The notes beneath the pieces were generated by a model. The model was given only the letters and a program-made list of their open reading frames with translations. It was not told the DNA's origin and made no database searches. From Gonium pectorale (taxonomy: Eukaryota; Chlorophyta; Chlorophyceae; Chlamydomonadales; Volvocaceae): a stretch of DNA of 64,000 nt. Made by a program: the position numbers and the translations under genes. The DNA lies in contig LSYV01000011.1 of assembly GCA_001584585.1 (NCBI GenBank), forward strand, positions 2,567,945 to 2,631,944, read 5' to 3'. Shown here one piece after another: positions 48,690-59,047 of this stretch. Position 1 is the first letter of the stretch; every line of letters begins with the position of its first letter.

Positions 48690-51600
48690 TCAGAGGTTCT
48701 GCCGCAGGCGCCTCACAAGCCGTAGTGCGGCCTCTAGCAACATTTTCCGCTCCAGGCGGTATTGCAACGCCAGCTCGTACCGACCAACGGACTCGCCAAC
48801 GGCATGCACAAACAGCGGAAGAAGAGTCACGTCCGTCGCCGCCACCGACGCATCAGCTCCGTTGGACCCTTCCGGCATACCGCCCGCTGCCACGGCGGCG
48901 ACAGGCATGGCTCTCCGCAAAAACCCTTGCTCCCTCACCGCCGGCGCCGCCGCCTCCATCCTCCCCGTCCACCCTCCACCCCATCCCCATCTTCTCTCCT
49001 CTGCTGCCGCCCCCGTTGCCGCCGTCTCGAGTCCATTAGCAGCTCCGCATCCCGCTGAGCGCTCGTGGGGAAAGCGCCCAGCTGCTCTGCCATCAGCCTC
49101 TCCAGCGCCTCCAACACGCGCCGCTCGCCCTCCACCGTCACCGCCCTCCGCTCCCGCAGGTTCCTGCAGCGTGGCGGCGTGACGGGGAACGGTGAAGCTC
49201 ATATTGGACGGGACGATGCGCAGGGGTCAGGGGCTAGGGGCAGGCTAAAAGCGTAAAAGAGACTAATCAAGTAATGCAGTCAGCCTGGCTACCTTCCGTC
49301 TGTGTAACCCGTTCGGCAAACCCGGACGAAAAGCCTGAAACTTGACAAAATTCCTTCACAGAAGACGCCCTTTGGGTGGGCAGTCTTCGTCCGCTCCCTA
49401 GGCGGAGCTCCTTTTAGGGGCTATTTTTTCGTTCAAGCACCCCTACGTCCGTCCCCCATTTTTCGCTTGGGCCCGCCATCAATGGGGTGGTTGTCGAAAA
49501 CACGTTTAGGATCGCCAGCCTGAGCACAGCTACCGGTATACCGGTCCCTGGCTCCCGCCCTTTCGGGGTCCACCAGCCGTGCGATGGCGGCCCCGGCCCC
49601 CCTCCTTGCAGCTTGCCAGCGTGGTTGCCTTGGGTAGGGCCCTCGCCAAAGGTAAATGTGCCCCGTGAAAAACCAAGCCGTTCCTTATCGGGGGAACGCA
49701 CTGATAGTAGGGATGGTAGCCACAGCCGGGTCTGGGCGTCGGGAGGAGCCGAACAATGAATGCCACAACTTCTGCCGGATGCGGTTCCTGGGTTCCCTCA
49801 TTGCTAGTCGTTGTGTAGGTCACGTCCCTTCCCACCCATTCTCTCGTGTCCCTTATGCCTGTTACCTGTATGGCTTGAGAATGCTGTTTGAATCCCCTGC
49901 ACCCAAGGCAGGTAAGGACGCCCCTGGCAGCCGGCCCACCCTCCCACGTCTGCTGGGACGGGACATACGCTGCTGGCGCCCAGCTCGTCGTTGTTCATGC
50001 CCCTTTCCCTTCAACTCCCACGTCCGCCTACCTCCAGCCCGCCACGGCGACCACGCTGGCAGCCGCGCATCGCAGCCGCGCGCGCTCCGCCGCTGCGCTG
50101 CCCTGCCTGCCAGGCACCTTGGCAGCGGCGCCAGCGTCCCCGTGTCCGGCCGCTCGCCCCCACCCCGTATCTCCCTCCTCCGTCGCCCCTGCCGCTTGCG
50201 CTTCCGCCTCCTCCGCCTCCGCCGCCAGCTGCTCCGCCGCTGAGTGCACCCAGTCCCTCCGAACTCGGGCGCCTGGGTCCAGCTGGAGGCCTCCCCAATC
50301 GAGGCGGTCGTACGGATTGCCGTACAGCACAAAGCCGTACTGCTCCACAAGCGACCTGCACGTATGCAGCAAGGCCGTGCATGGCAACTGTCCTTAACCC
50401 GATCCTGACGGGCTCCTGCCATCTCGAGTAAGCCTTACAACGTACAAGAAAGCCCGAGTGCGGCTGTTCACCCTGTGCTGCCTGGTCGCAGACGCAGCCT
50501 CACAAACGTGTATTGTGTTGAGCATATAGACAGCGTGCTCAACATTGACAGGACCAAACTGATGAGCGAGGAGACACCATCCGTGAGAGTATGCACTACC
50601 GCGGTCGGTAACGTCAGACACCCATATGTCACACAGGTCGCCCTTCCCACGCCCCGACGGCGCCTTTGCCTGTTATCTTTCTTCCCGTAGTCAATGTACA
50701 GCTGCGGCGGTGGTTGTGGCGGTTGTGCCGCTTGCGACGGTTCCCGCTCCGGTTCCAAGCCGCCACCTCTGCCCCCCGCTGGCAGACGCAGCGCCACCAT
50801 GTCCGCCGTCGGCTGCCACGATGCCAGCGGGGTGCGTGGCGCCGCAACCGCCGCCGTCCCCTCCGTCCCCGGCGGCTGGGGGCTGCATCCTCCGCTGCCC
50901 AGCGCTGAAGCCTCGTGGGCTGCCTCCTCCGGCGGCGCCGGCCTCAGCACGTGCAGCGTGGGGGCACCCGGCGCGTAGTTGGCGCAACAGAAGAAGGGCA
51001 CGTAGGCGTGCAGCTCCGAGCCGTCGTCGGCCTACGGCCAGTGGGCGACGGGGCGTTACGCATTACCTCATCTCCGAACCCTGGGAGCCCCAAATTTTGA
51101 GTCACGCGGCAAGGTGGATGCACGCATGCCGCTAGCCCTGGCAGCCGCTGATCCATTGGTGAGGCTGCCCTTCCCCGTCACACCCCCTCCCTCCCCACCC
51201 GGGTGCCCTCCCCCAACAAGTTCGTCCGTCCCTAAATGATTCGGGATATCATCGGACCCGTCGGACCCGTTTCCCAGCCTCATCCCCCCCCGCATCCATG
51301 CACCGGCCTCGCCCCGCCATCCTTCGACTGCGCCCTGAGGCCGCCCCCCGCTCCTCTCCTCACCCGGAACCCAAACGCACGGCTCTCCACGGCGCCCACC
51401 GCCCGCAGCCACTCTGACAGCCCCACCCGCCCCGCCTCCCGCCGGAACGCGGTGGTGTCCATCCAGCGGTCGTAGGCAGTCAGCACGCCGGCCTGCCATG
51501 AACGGGCCGCCGCGGCCAGCGGTGGGTCCTGCGGGGCATTGCGGAACCGGAACCGGGCGAGGGGTCGGGAGCCCGGGAGCGGAAGAACGGGATATGTGAA

Positions 51601-52636
51601 GGTCGGGGAGAAAGGAGGGAGAAACGATGAGGATGGTGACGAGCGCAGGATGCCGGTTTGACCCCGCCCTCACTTGCTCCCGCCCACTGCCACTCCCATC
51701 CCCACCCCGGCCACGCGCCTGAAGCTCCCGCAGCTCCCACGCCTGGAAGAACAGCAGCGTGGTAAGCGTTTCAGCAGGTGGCAGCAGCTGCTGGTAACGC
51801 CACCAGAACGACGCAAAGACCGCCTCCTCCGCATCCCGTGCCTCCTGCAGCGCCTCCTCCTCGTCCCCCGCTTCCTCTGCCACCGCCTCAGGGGCCGCTG
51901 CCGCCTCATCCTGCTCCCTTGCAGCGGCCTCGGCCGAGCCTCGGCACGGCCCTGGGTGGCGCCGCCGGTGCAGCCTGCACGTCCACACCAGCGCCGCCGC
52001 CAGCTTGACCTCCCAGCGCTCCCCGCTCGCGAACAGGTCGCGCAGGGCGGGCGAGCGCAGCGCCGGCGGGCAGCATCCGGGCACCTCGTGGCTGAGGCAC
52101 AGCCGCAGTGGCACGCTCAGGAGCGTCACAGGTCCCTCCAATGCCCCTGCGTCCGCGACCGCTTCCTCCACTTCAGGGTTCAAACCGTCCTCCGCTTGCC
52201 CCATTTGTACATGGCTGCTCTTGGCATGAAACTCCTGCGGGTTGGTTTGGACGGACGTGTATGGGTTCTGGTCGCGGCTCGATGCTCCGGCTGCAGATGC
52301 CGGCGCCGCTGGCATTTCGGCCGCTGCCAAAGCCAATGCTGGCTGCGCAGGCGCCGCACGAAGCTGAGAGCCGTGGTTAGAGTCCAGCAGCTTCCATCCC
52401 AAGCCGGCGTCACCGAAATCGGCTAGGGAGATCCGCACGAGGGGGCAGTGCTGGGCTGCCAACTCGTCGAACAGCCGGCATGCGGCCCCCGGGTCCCTCT
52501 TGGAAGCCGCGCAGAGAACTATATGCAGTACTCTAGGTACTTGTGTGAAGTGCCATCGGTGCGGCGCGTCAGCCGCGGCTTGCAACGCGGCCCGCCGACT
52601 GGCCGCTGTCCGCGGCCTGAAGGGGGCAGGCCGCAT
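48690..52636 (-). CDS. SET-domain protein lysine methyltransferase, Rubisco LSMT/SETD3-6 type
   Basis: Predicted AdoMet-dependent methyltransferase of non-histone proteins. Exons in frame: 52636-51719, 51528-51364, 51031-50670, 50355-50032, then from 49163 leftwards to a stop at 48690 with one more intron or frame change unresolved. Family marks in order: split SET start (GLGWKL...VTLLSVPLRLCLS), large Glu/Ala-rich insert, SFWWRYQQLLPP, VESRAFGF, the NH-motif region read here as NYAPGAP, LYIDYG, then SLVEQYGFVLYGNPYD. The LSMT C-terminal substrate-binding part is present (GAFPTSAQRDAELL, RLERKMLLEAALRL). The introns after exons 1 and 3 begin with GC. The start at 52636 is an ATG in a long open exon; a transit peptide is not obvious. 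The substrate cannot be told from sequence. Confidence 0.82.
49956..49995 (-). repeat. dispersed 40-bp repeat, copy B (inverted relative to copy A)
   Basis: Exact reverse complement of 8750-8789. It lies in the intron of the SET gene just downstream of its exon 4. Flanking bases differ from copy A. Confidence 0.6.
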
Positions 52637-53010
52637 TCACAGAAGGATCTGCACGGGGTTGATCTCTCGGGACAATGTTTACCGCTTCTGCGGCAGAGAG
52701 CTGATATGGTTCCAACTTTGGATTCGAATGCCGTAGTCTGCCGTGCCACCATCCTTTCCCGAGCCCTATTCCTGCATGTAGATTACCCCAGCTCCGCTCA
52801 CATTGTACAGTCGGTCAGTGAGCCCAGGGAAACCTGCCTCTAAAACTGCCGAAAGAAGGTTCCTGTCAGATTGGAAGCAGTATTGAATACAGAGGCAGCT
52901 AACAATCACAATCGCAATTTAAAGTTGGGTGACTGAGCGGCCGAGGCGGTTTTACGCTGGCCACCAGCACAGCCAACAGCAGATAGACATTTGCTTCATT
53001 GCAAGGGGAT

Positions 53011-53190
53011 ATGGACGCAGATGAGTTTGTTGCGAAGCTCAAGCGGATAGGAAAGTCGGAAGACTGGGTAGTCGATGCTGCTCTGGCGCTCGACACCGGC
53101 GGCAACGCGGTGAAGCTTGACTTCATGGGCGCAACCGATGAGCGCGCGGCTGACATGGTAGACAAGCTGCTGAAGCGGGCAGGCAAGTGA
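53011..53190 (+). CDS. small ORF, 59 aa, unknown
   Basis: MDADEFVAKLKRIGK... to LLKRAGK, predicted mostly helical, with a charged, compact composition unlike the noisy GC-rich frames nearby. No family recognised. The end contains GGCAA|GTGAAG, so it could also be the first exon of a longer gene, perhaps that at 54050, although no frame-compatible next exon was found. It is divergent from the SET gene with about 370 bp between the two starts. Confidence 0.4.
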   Translation: MDADEFVAKLKRIGKSEDWVVDAALALDTGGNAVKLDFMGATDERAADMVDKLLKRAGK

Positions 53191-54049
53191 AGGTCGTCTG
53201 CTACCTGGCGCTTGGCGGAGTTGCATCGGTCCGTCTCGCGCCGGGGCGGCCCTGCCTTTTGCCTTGTTGGCCACCTTACCTTCGAATGCCACTGGTCCTT
53301 ACTCCCCTTTATGTACGCAGCACCAGTGCCGGCTCGTGTGCATTCTGACATATTCGTACTCCTCGCAGACGCGGCCGCCGCCCTTGGCCTGGGAGTGCAG
53401 GGATTGGCGTTGAGTCCTGCAGGGGTGAGACCCTGGGTGGGAATTCACCGTACGGCGCTAGCTGTGGGCGAGGCGCGGGCCACGTAGCGGGCCACGCAGA
53501 TGTGCGCCAGTTGGTCGGCTAGGGACGTGCAATGCGGATGGTGTTGGGTTACAGGTTACAGGTATGGTGTTGGGGGAAGGGGCACACATCGGCAGGGCAG
53601 CATCAGGGTGCTGTTATGCGTTATGCGGTCATGCACGTGCGGTTGAGCCACCACACGTGTTACTCGGCCGCCAGCGCATGGTGTCGCGTGGCGTGTGGCG
53701 AAACGCGGAGCGCTGTATCAGGAAGGCTGAACTTGTAGGGGGTGGGCTTGCTCCTGGTACGCCTGCGCGCCTGTGACCAACGCGCACATCCAGGCAGTGC
53801 AGAGTGCACTCTTGCGACTGCGGAGTCGCTGTACGTCGTTTTCAGCAAACAGCCCAGACGCATCCCTGCCCAGACGATACAAGCCTGCGTTTCCAGCCCG
53901 TGTAACGGTGTAAGCGCCCGGCAAGGTGCTCAGCTAGCCGTGGGCCCAAGGAGCGCTTCGTGCCGCGCCCAGCGAGTGGCGCGCACACGCGTGTCTCTCT
54001 GAGATGCAACTGTCTTGAAGACGCTGTTCGCATGTCCAACATCATGCAG
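53191..54049. other. unassigned, about 860 bp
   Basis: Should contain 5' exon(s) of the gene at 54050, whose first recognised exon begins in mid-codon. One Ala/Leu-rich frame near 53370-53430 (after an acceptor at 53370) is a candidate but does not connect in phase. Confidence 0.35.
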
Positions 54050-56423
54050 GCGAGTTGTTGGGGCCGACGACCGCAAACGAGCTGGATGTCGACGCCCTTG
54101 CGACCAGGGTTGCGGCCAAGGTGCGGCAACGTTGTTGGCGCAGATGGGAATGAAGCCAGTCAGGCGCCTGTGCTTAACAACGGTACTCACTCTCACGTCT
54201 CACGTACACCCGTGCAACATCCCTTGCAGCTCGTACCCGCTCTCCCTCAGCTGGATGTCGACGCCCTTGCGACCAGGGTTGCGGCCAAGGTTGCGAACAA
54301 GATTGCTGCCAAGGTTGCGGCCAAGATTGCGGCCAAGGTGCGGCAGGTTGTTACGCTTGTGAGTACGGAGCCAGTCAGGCACGCGGACCCATTCACCCAC
54401 TCACCCTCACCCCCTTGAACCCTTGTCACGACCCCGCAGCTCGCGCCGGCTCTTCGACAGCAGACCGTCCGCTGGATCGCCGTCACCGCCTCTCACTGCT
54501 CATTCGACACGTGCAAGACTATTGACCGCATGATTCCCGAGAGGTTCAGCTACCACGGCTCCTGCGCGGTGCCGTGCTGCCTGGTTTCGCCACCGACGCC
54601 GTACACGCCAGAGCCGTTCACGTGGCCGAGGCCTGATGAGCTCGACGCGCCGGAAAACACGGTCAGCGCCCTCAAGTGGCTGGAGGAGAACCTTGCGCCT
54701 GCAGGTAGGCAGGGACATACAACCTAGCGGCGCGAGGATGAGGGTGGCAAGATACGGAGTCGGAGTGCGTTGGGGGGGGGGGACCTGACAGGGTCAGGGT
54801 ACCGTAGCTGGCGACGAGGACTGAGGCGCGTGGGAGTGCACGAGCATGGCCTTGGGGAGCCAGAGGGAGGGAGGAAGGCTTTTTTAGCAGGGCGCTGGGG
54901 CCCATGGGAGGCGGGTAATCAAGGAACATTAATGGGTGGCTTCCATGAGGTAGGAGACGCTAAACGAAAGGCGTAGCCCCAGTTGTTGGCCTTTCACCCC
55001 TTCCGCCCTGCTCCTCACGCAGGAGTGACGGTGCTGCCGGTGCAAGGGATCTCCTGGCTGGACCGCACGGTGGACTTCAGCCCGACCACCAGCATCGCGA
55101 TTCAGTCCGCAAGCACCGGCTACATATTCGTGGAGGAAACCACGTGGGCAGACTGCCAGGCGCAGTTCGGGGCGACGGTCGTCGAGGGCCACGAGTTGCA
55201 CGTGGCCGACGGCTGCGCATCCGACGCTCTGGAGTTCATGCTGCCGGGCATCGTCGGCCTCTATACGGTCACCGCAGACACGGTAACAGGGGGGCTGATG
55301 AAGCTGCGTACACAGGCGCTGCTGCAGTACCTCGCCGTCAACGACATGCGGGGCTGGCCCAAGCGTAAGTGCGGCGAGCAAGCTCCTCAAACTTGGTTGC
55401 TCATTTACCCCTCTGTACCCCGTCAGTTTGGAGACATTTCACGCGGCATGCTTGGGCAACATGAGCAAGCATGTGTACGATTCTGCACGACGGGGCACAC
55501 ATTGCCTGCATCTGCCACGTCGCGCGAGTACGGCGAGGTATTCAGGCCTAGTCGCTCTATTTTTCCTGAGTGCCCAAGCAGTCGTTTGGGGTCGTGCCTC
55601 ATACGGGCAGGGGGGCGGCGCAGTTCCGCGTGACATACTTGGCCAACATAGGCCAGCCTAGCGGGGGCCGTGGGGCTTCTTTGCGACGGGGCATGCCTAA
55701 CGTCTGCGTCTGCATATGCCCCGTTTACCCTGCAGGCGACGTGGTGGTGGTGTATGGCGACCTCCGCAGCCACAACACCGTTCACGCCGGCCGGAAGCCG
55801 GTGGACCGCATCGTCCGCATGCCTTCCCTGCATGTGGCGTGGCCGGCCATCATGACGGACGCGGCCGGGAGCAGCCCCGACAGTGTGACCGTTGGCTTCA
55901 TCCGAGCGCTGCTCTGCACGCCGCGGACTGTTGCAGCGCCCTGGCCATGGCCTTCCGGTGGGGCGGCCTAGTGTTGGGGATAGCCTAAACCGGTGCGCTA
56001 GGGTTATCTACGCGACGCGGCCTCCCGCTTGCAGCCAGGACGTTGCGGCTACAGGCCCGGAATAGCAATAGCTGTGACCGTGCAGGTTTTGCGCCATGGA
56101 AGAATGCCTGACGCTAGGGCGCCGGGGGGACATTGGCTGGGTTAGCTGCAGTAGAGTTCGAGGGCCTGCCTTCTGGGACACGGCCACACGGACTGTGAGG
56201 GCGTCAGCACCTGATGCTTTAGTTAGACGGCCTTCTTTACCTTTTCACATGCACGTGGCCGTGGGGTGCAGGAGGCGCGGCGCTGCCTGATGGTGACGGC
56301 AGCGAGCAGCATGACGAGGGGTCGCATAACTCGGACTCCAGCGGTGACTCCAGCGACGCAGATAGCGATGAGTCCAGTGACGCCGACGGCGCAGACGAGG
56401 ACGAGGGGCTGATGAGGCGATGA
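54050..56423 (+). CDS. unrecognised protein with AAKV/AAKI helical repeats and acidic C-terminal tail, 5' end missing
   Basis: Exons in frame: 54050-54120, 54230-54358, 54440-54704, 55023-55364, 55736-55957, 56272-56423; about 393 aa so far. The first two exons share a duplicated block (LDVDALATRVAAKV). The second extends it as alternating VAAK/IAAK units, forming an amphipathic helix. A globular part follows (TVRWIAVTASHCSFDTCKTI, then GVTVLPVQGISWLDRTVDF and QALLQYLAVNDM). The tail is Ser/Asp/Glu-rich (SDSSGDSSDADSDESSDADG). Donors are good (GTGAGT, GTAAGT). No known domain, signal or membrane segment. The upstream exon is unknown because 54050 starts at codon position 2. It may be a lineage-specific family. 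Confidence 0.6.
54082..54122 (+). repeat. 41-bp direct repeat, copy 1
   Basis: Identical over 41 bases to 54251-54291, 169 bp downstream. Both copies encode LDVDALATRVAAK. In copy 1 the end of the block carries the exon donor; in copy 2 the exon continues. This is a recent internal duplication of exon sequence. Confidence 0.85.
54251..54291 (+). repeat. 41-bp direct repeat, copy 2
   Basis: Second copy of the block at 54082-54122, followed by degenerate 12-bp units (GCC AAG GTT/ATT GCG) that encode the AAKV/AAKI run to about 54340. Confidence 0.85.
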
Positions 56424-57965
56424 TGGACAACATCAGCATGCAGCGCTACATGTCGGTGCCGAGCGTGCCAGAGGTGTATCAGGGTCTGGGCCTGAGCGCA
56501 CCCCCACGCCGCCGACCAGGCAGCAGTACTTCGGCAGCTTTCGGTGATGGTAGGCCAGTCGGATCTGATGGGGCTCGCGATGGAAAAGGCGGTGGCATTG
56601 CCGCTGGTGGCCAAGGGCTGCATGGCAGCCTCGTTCAACGAGTTGACCGGGGATGGGATGACCTGGGCGCTCTCTGCGCTAGAGCGCCGGATTTTCGAGT
56701 GGTAATGGTCTTGGGCAGGGTGCAAGAGCGGGGAGGGAGGGTGGGCTACGCGAGGCCGAGGGTGTGGGGAACACCCAGTGCCGCGCGGGCAGGGCGAGTA
56801 AGGGACTGGGGGCTGTTGTCGACGTTGGGAGCACAGGAATGTGTTATGCGTCGTACAATGCGCGTTGCTGGCTGTGCAGTAGGGGGTAGGGCACATCCCC
56901 GGCGTGGGGCGCACCTTTGGCCGTGACAGGGTGGCCACATCGTAACGGCCATGTACTGGGTCTTCCTTGCTTAGTGTGTGGTCTTGCTCGCTCAGGATCT
57001 TGGATGGGCAGGGAGCCACCTGCTGCGGTGCTCGGCAGTGGGGGATAGAGCCATCGCTGGCCGCTTGGATGCACCGTAGAGGCGTCCGCCACTCAGGCAG
57101 TGATACCGCTCCTGCAGAAGTGATATCCTCGGGGGCCGACCCTGGTGGCAGTTCTTTACCTCGCACAAGCAGCGACACGGTGTGTGCGAACGACGCCGTG
57201 TGTGCACCTGCGCAAGGGGTGGAGTGCACCCTAGAACTGCAAGACCCTCTGCTGTCGCACGAAAGCGCTCGCAGGAGCCCGGCGCGTGCCTCGAGATGTT
57301 GCGGAGGCCTGACAGCCGCGCGTGTGGAGCGAGTGAAGCGCCTGCCCGCCCAGCAAAGGGCAGGGCTCTGATACCATGGGATGCTGCTGTACCGTAGTCT
57401 GTGCGTGGGCGAGGCACTGTAGTAGGAGGCCCTTGGTTTGGCGACGGGCTCTACATGGGGAGAGATGGATTTCTGCCGTACGTACGAGGGAGCAGTGGTG
57501 GCGACAACATGTTTGAAGGTCCTTGCGCACCTTGCAGCCACGCTTTGCAAAGTACTGGCGAGCACCCAGCAGTGCAGCAGTCGTGTGCATTTCGGCCGGT
57601 TGGGCGCCGCACACTCTGGTCGAAGCATGCAGTCCCCGCTCCGGCCCTTGCACATAGGTCTGCACACAGGCGGGCTGCACACTGCGGCCTGTGTATGTGA
57701 TGTACACAGCGTACGGCACATGCGCGGGTGGTGGCACCTCCCCATCCATCCACAAGGTCCGGCCAGGGCAGTCAAGATGCTGCCAACCTGCCGCCGCTTA
57801 GAATGGAGGGCAGCCGGCCAGGGTTGAGTCTCACTCGACAGCTGCTGTCGGGCTTGGGTGCGGACATGAAGGGTGGTTTGGTAGCGGGCTGCCGGTTTGT
57901 GGTGAGGCAAAAGACCCAGCTGCTGCCGCGCCAGATCGTGCATTTGCTGCACACCGCGTGTTCAG
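56420..57965 (+). other. possible gene or 3' continuation, unrecognised
   Basis: An ATG at 56420 overlaps the stop of the preceding gene (ATGATGG). Segment 56420-56473, then 56520-56701 after a very short (46 nt) putative intron, reads in frame as AAVLRQLSVMVGQSDLMGLA...LSALERRIFEW, a convincing helical protein segment ending at a donor (TG|GTAATG). A further in-phase block, 57814-57965, reads RPGLSLTRQLLSGLGADMKGG... to a donor at 57965. The intron size, the overlap and missing later exons make this tentative. A one-base discrepancy in the acidic tail exon would fuse it to the upstream gene. Confidence 0.3.
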
Positions 57966-59047
57966 GTCGGAACCAAACCACGACCGGCAGAAGGGTAAGG
58001 GCGAGGCGCTTCGGGCGAGGGGAGGTCACCCATCCACTGCCATCCGCCTCGGTTGCCCACGTGCACGACCCGTGGGCGCCTCGTGCATCGCCTCCATCGC
58101 CGCTGTGCCCCCCCCACACACACACAGGGCCCCGCGTCTGTCTCGCCCGCCATCCCAGCGCGTCTGCTGACCGCCCGACCCCCTTGATTGCATCCTGAAG
58201 CCTTACCGGCCTGCCGCCGGCCGGCACGCTCATTCCATCAGATTACATGCTGCCCAGAGAGGGGTTGCAGGGCGCACGAGCCCACCGGCTCTCGGCCTCC
58301 AACAGCAGATTTTGTGAGTACCGGTACACACCCTAGTGCCATGCCCTTAGCCGTGAGGCCCAGAACACGAAAGAAAGCGCAACACACCGACGCGCACCAC
58401 AGCCCGTGTGCGCACTTGCACACCAGCCAGCCGCGTGGAGCAGGACCTGCGCAGTGCGCACATACCACTTCCGAGTCTCACCTTGCAAGAAGGCCCTCGT
58501 CCCGTGCCTTTGGCGGCTCGCACGCCATGCAGCGATGCGTGGGTACTCCACGATGGGTACTTTGCGCAGCACCATGCGGGCGGTTTAAGCCGCGCCTGCG
58601 CCCGGGTAGCTCAGTCTATTGTGCCCCTTGAACAGCATCATTGAAGTGGCGTACTACTGAAGTGGCCCGCCCCGTCCGGCCTTCCGGCCTCCATGATCGA
58701 CCGCAGTAATTGCGGCCCTCTCGGCCGCTGAGCTGCCCTCCCCCCGGCGCCCCGAGCACTGCAGCGCACGTGCAGTCGTTCTTACTAACACCACGAAGGC
58801 CAGAACTACAGCGTTCGCGCACGCCCAGACACACACTTTACTGGACCGGGGCCTCCTTTGCGCTACACGCGTGAATCCTCCCCCCCACGGGTCCAGCGCT
58901 AACCGGTATCCCCACAGCGCGTGTATGCACGCAAACTCAATCGAGCCACTCGATGCCTATAAACGATACTGCGACCGGTGCCACCCACGAAAAGCAAGCG
59001 CTCCAAGCGCTGTTGCAAGAGCGCTACAGACGGCATCGCGCGGAGCA
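57966..59047. other. unassigned, about 1.1 kb
   Basis: Between the possible plus-strand exons and the 3' end of the coiled-coil gene. No domain or RNA gene found. Confidence 0.4.

Noticed and set aside
56237..57952. 571-codon open frame on the minus strand
   Set aside because: Antisense to the acidic tail exon and the possible plus-strand exons, Pro/Ser/His-rich, with no domain and no conserved pattern. Typical GC-rich shadow frame.
58603..58670. tRNA-like start (GCCCGGGTAGCTCAGT)
   Set aside because: It resembles a D-arm, but no anticodon stem, T-loop (GTTCGAATC type) or matching acceptor stem follows at the right distance.
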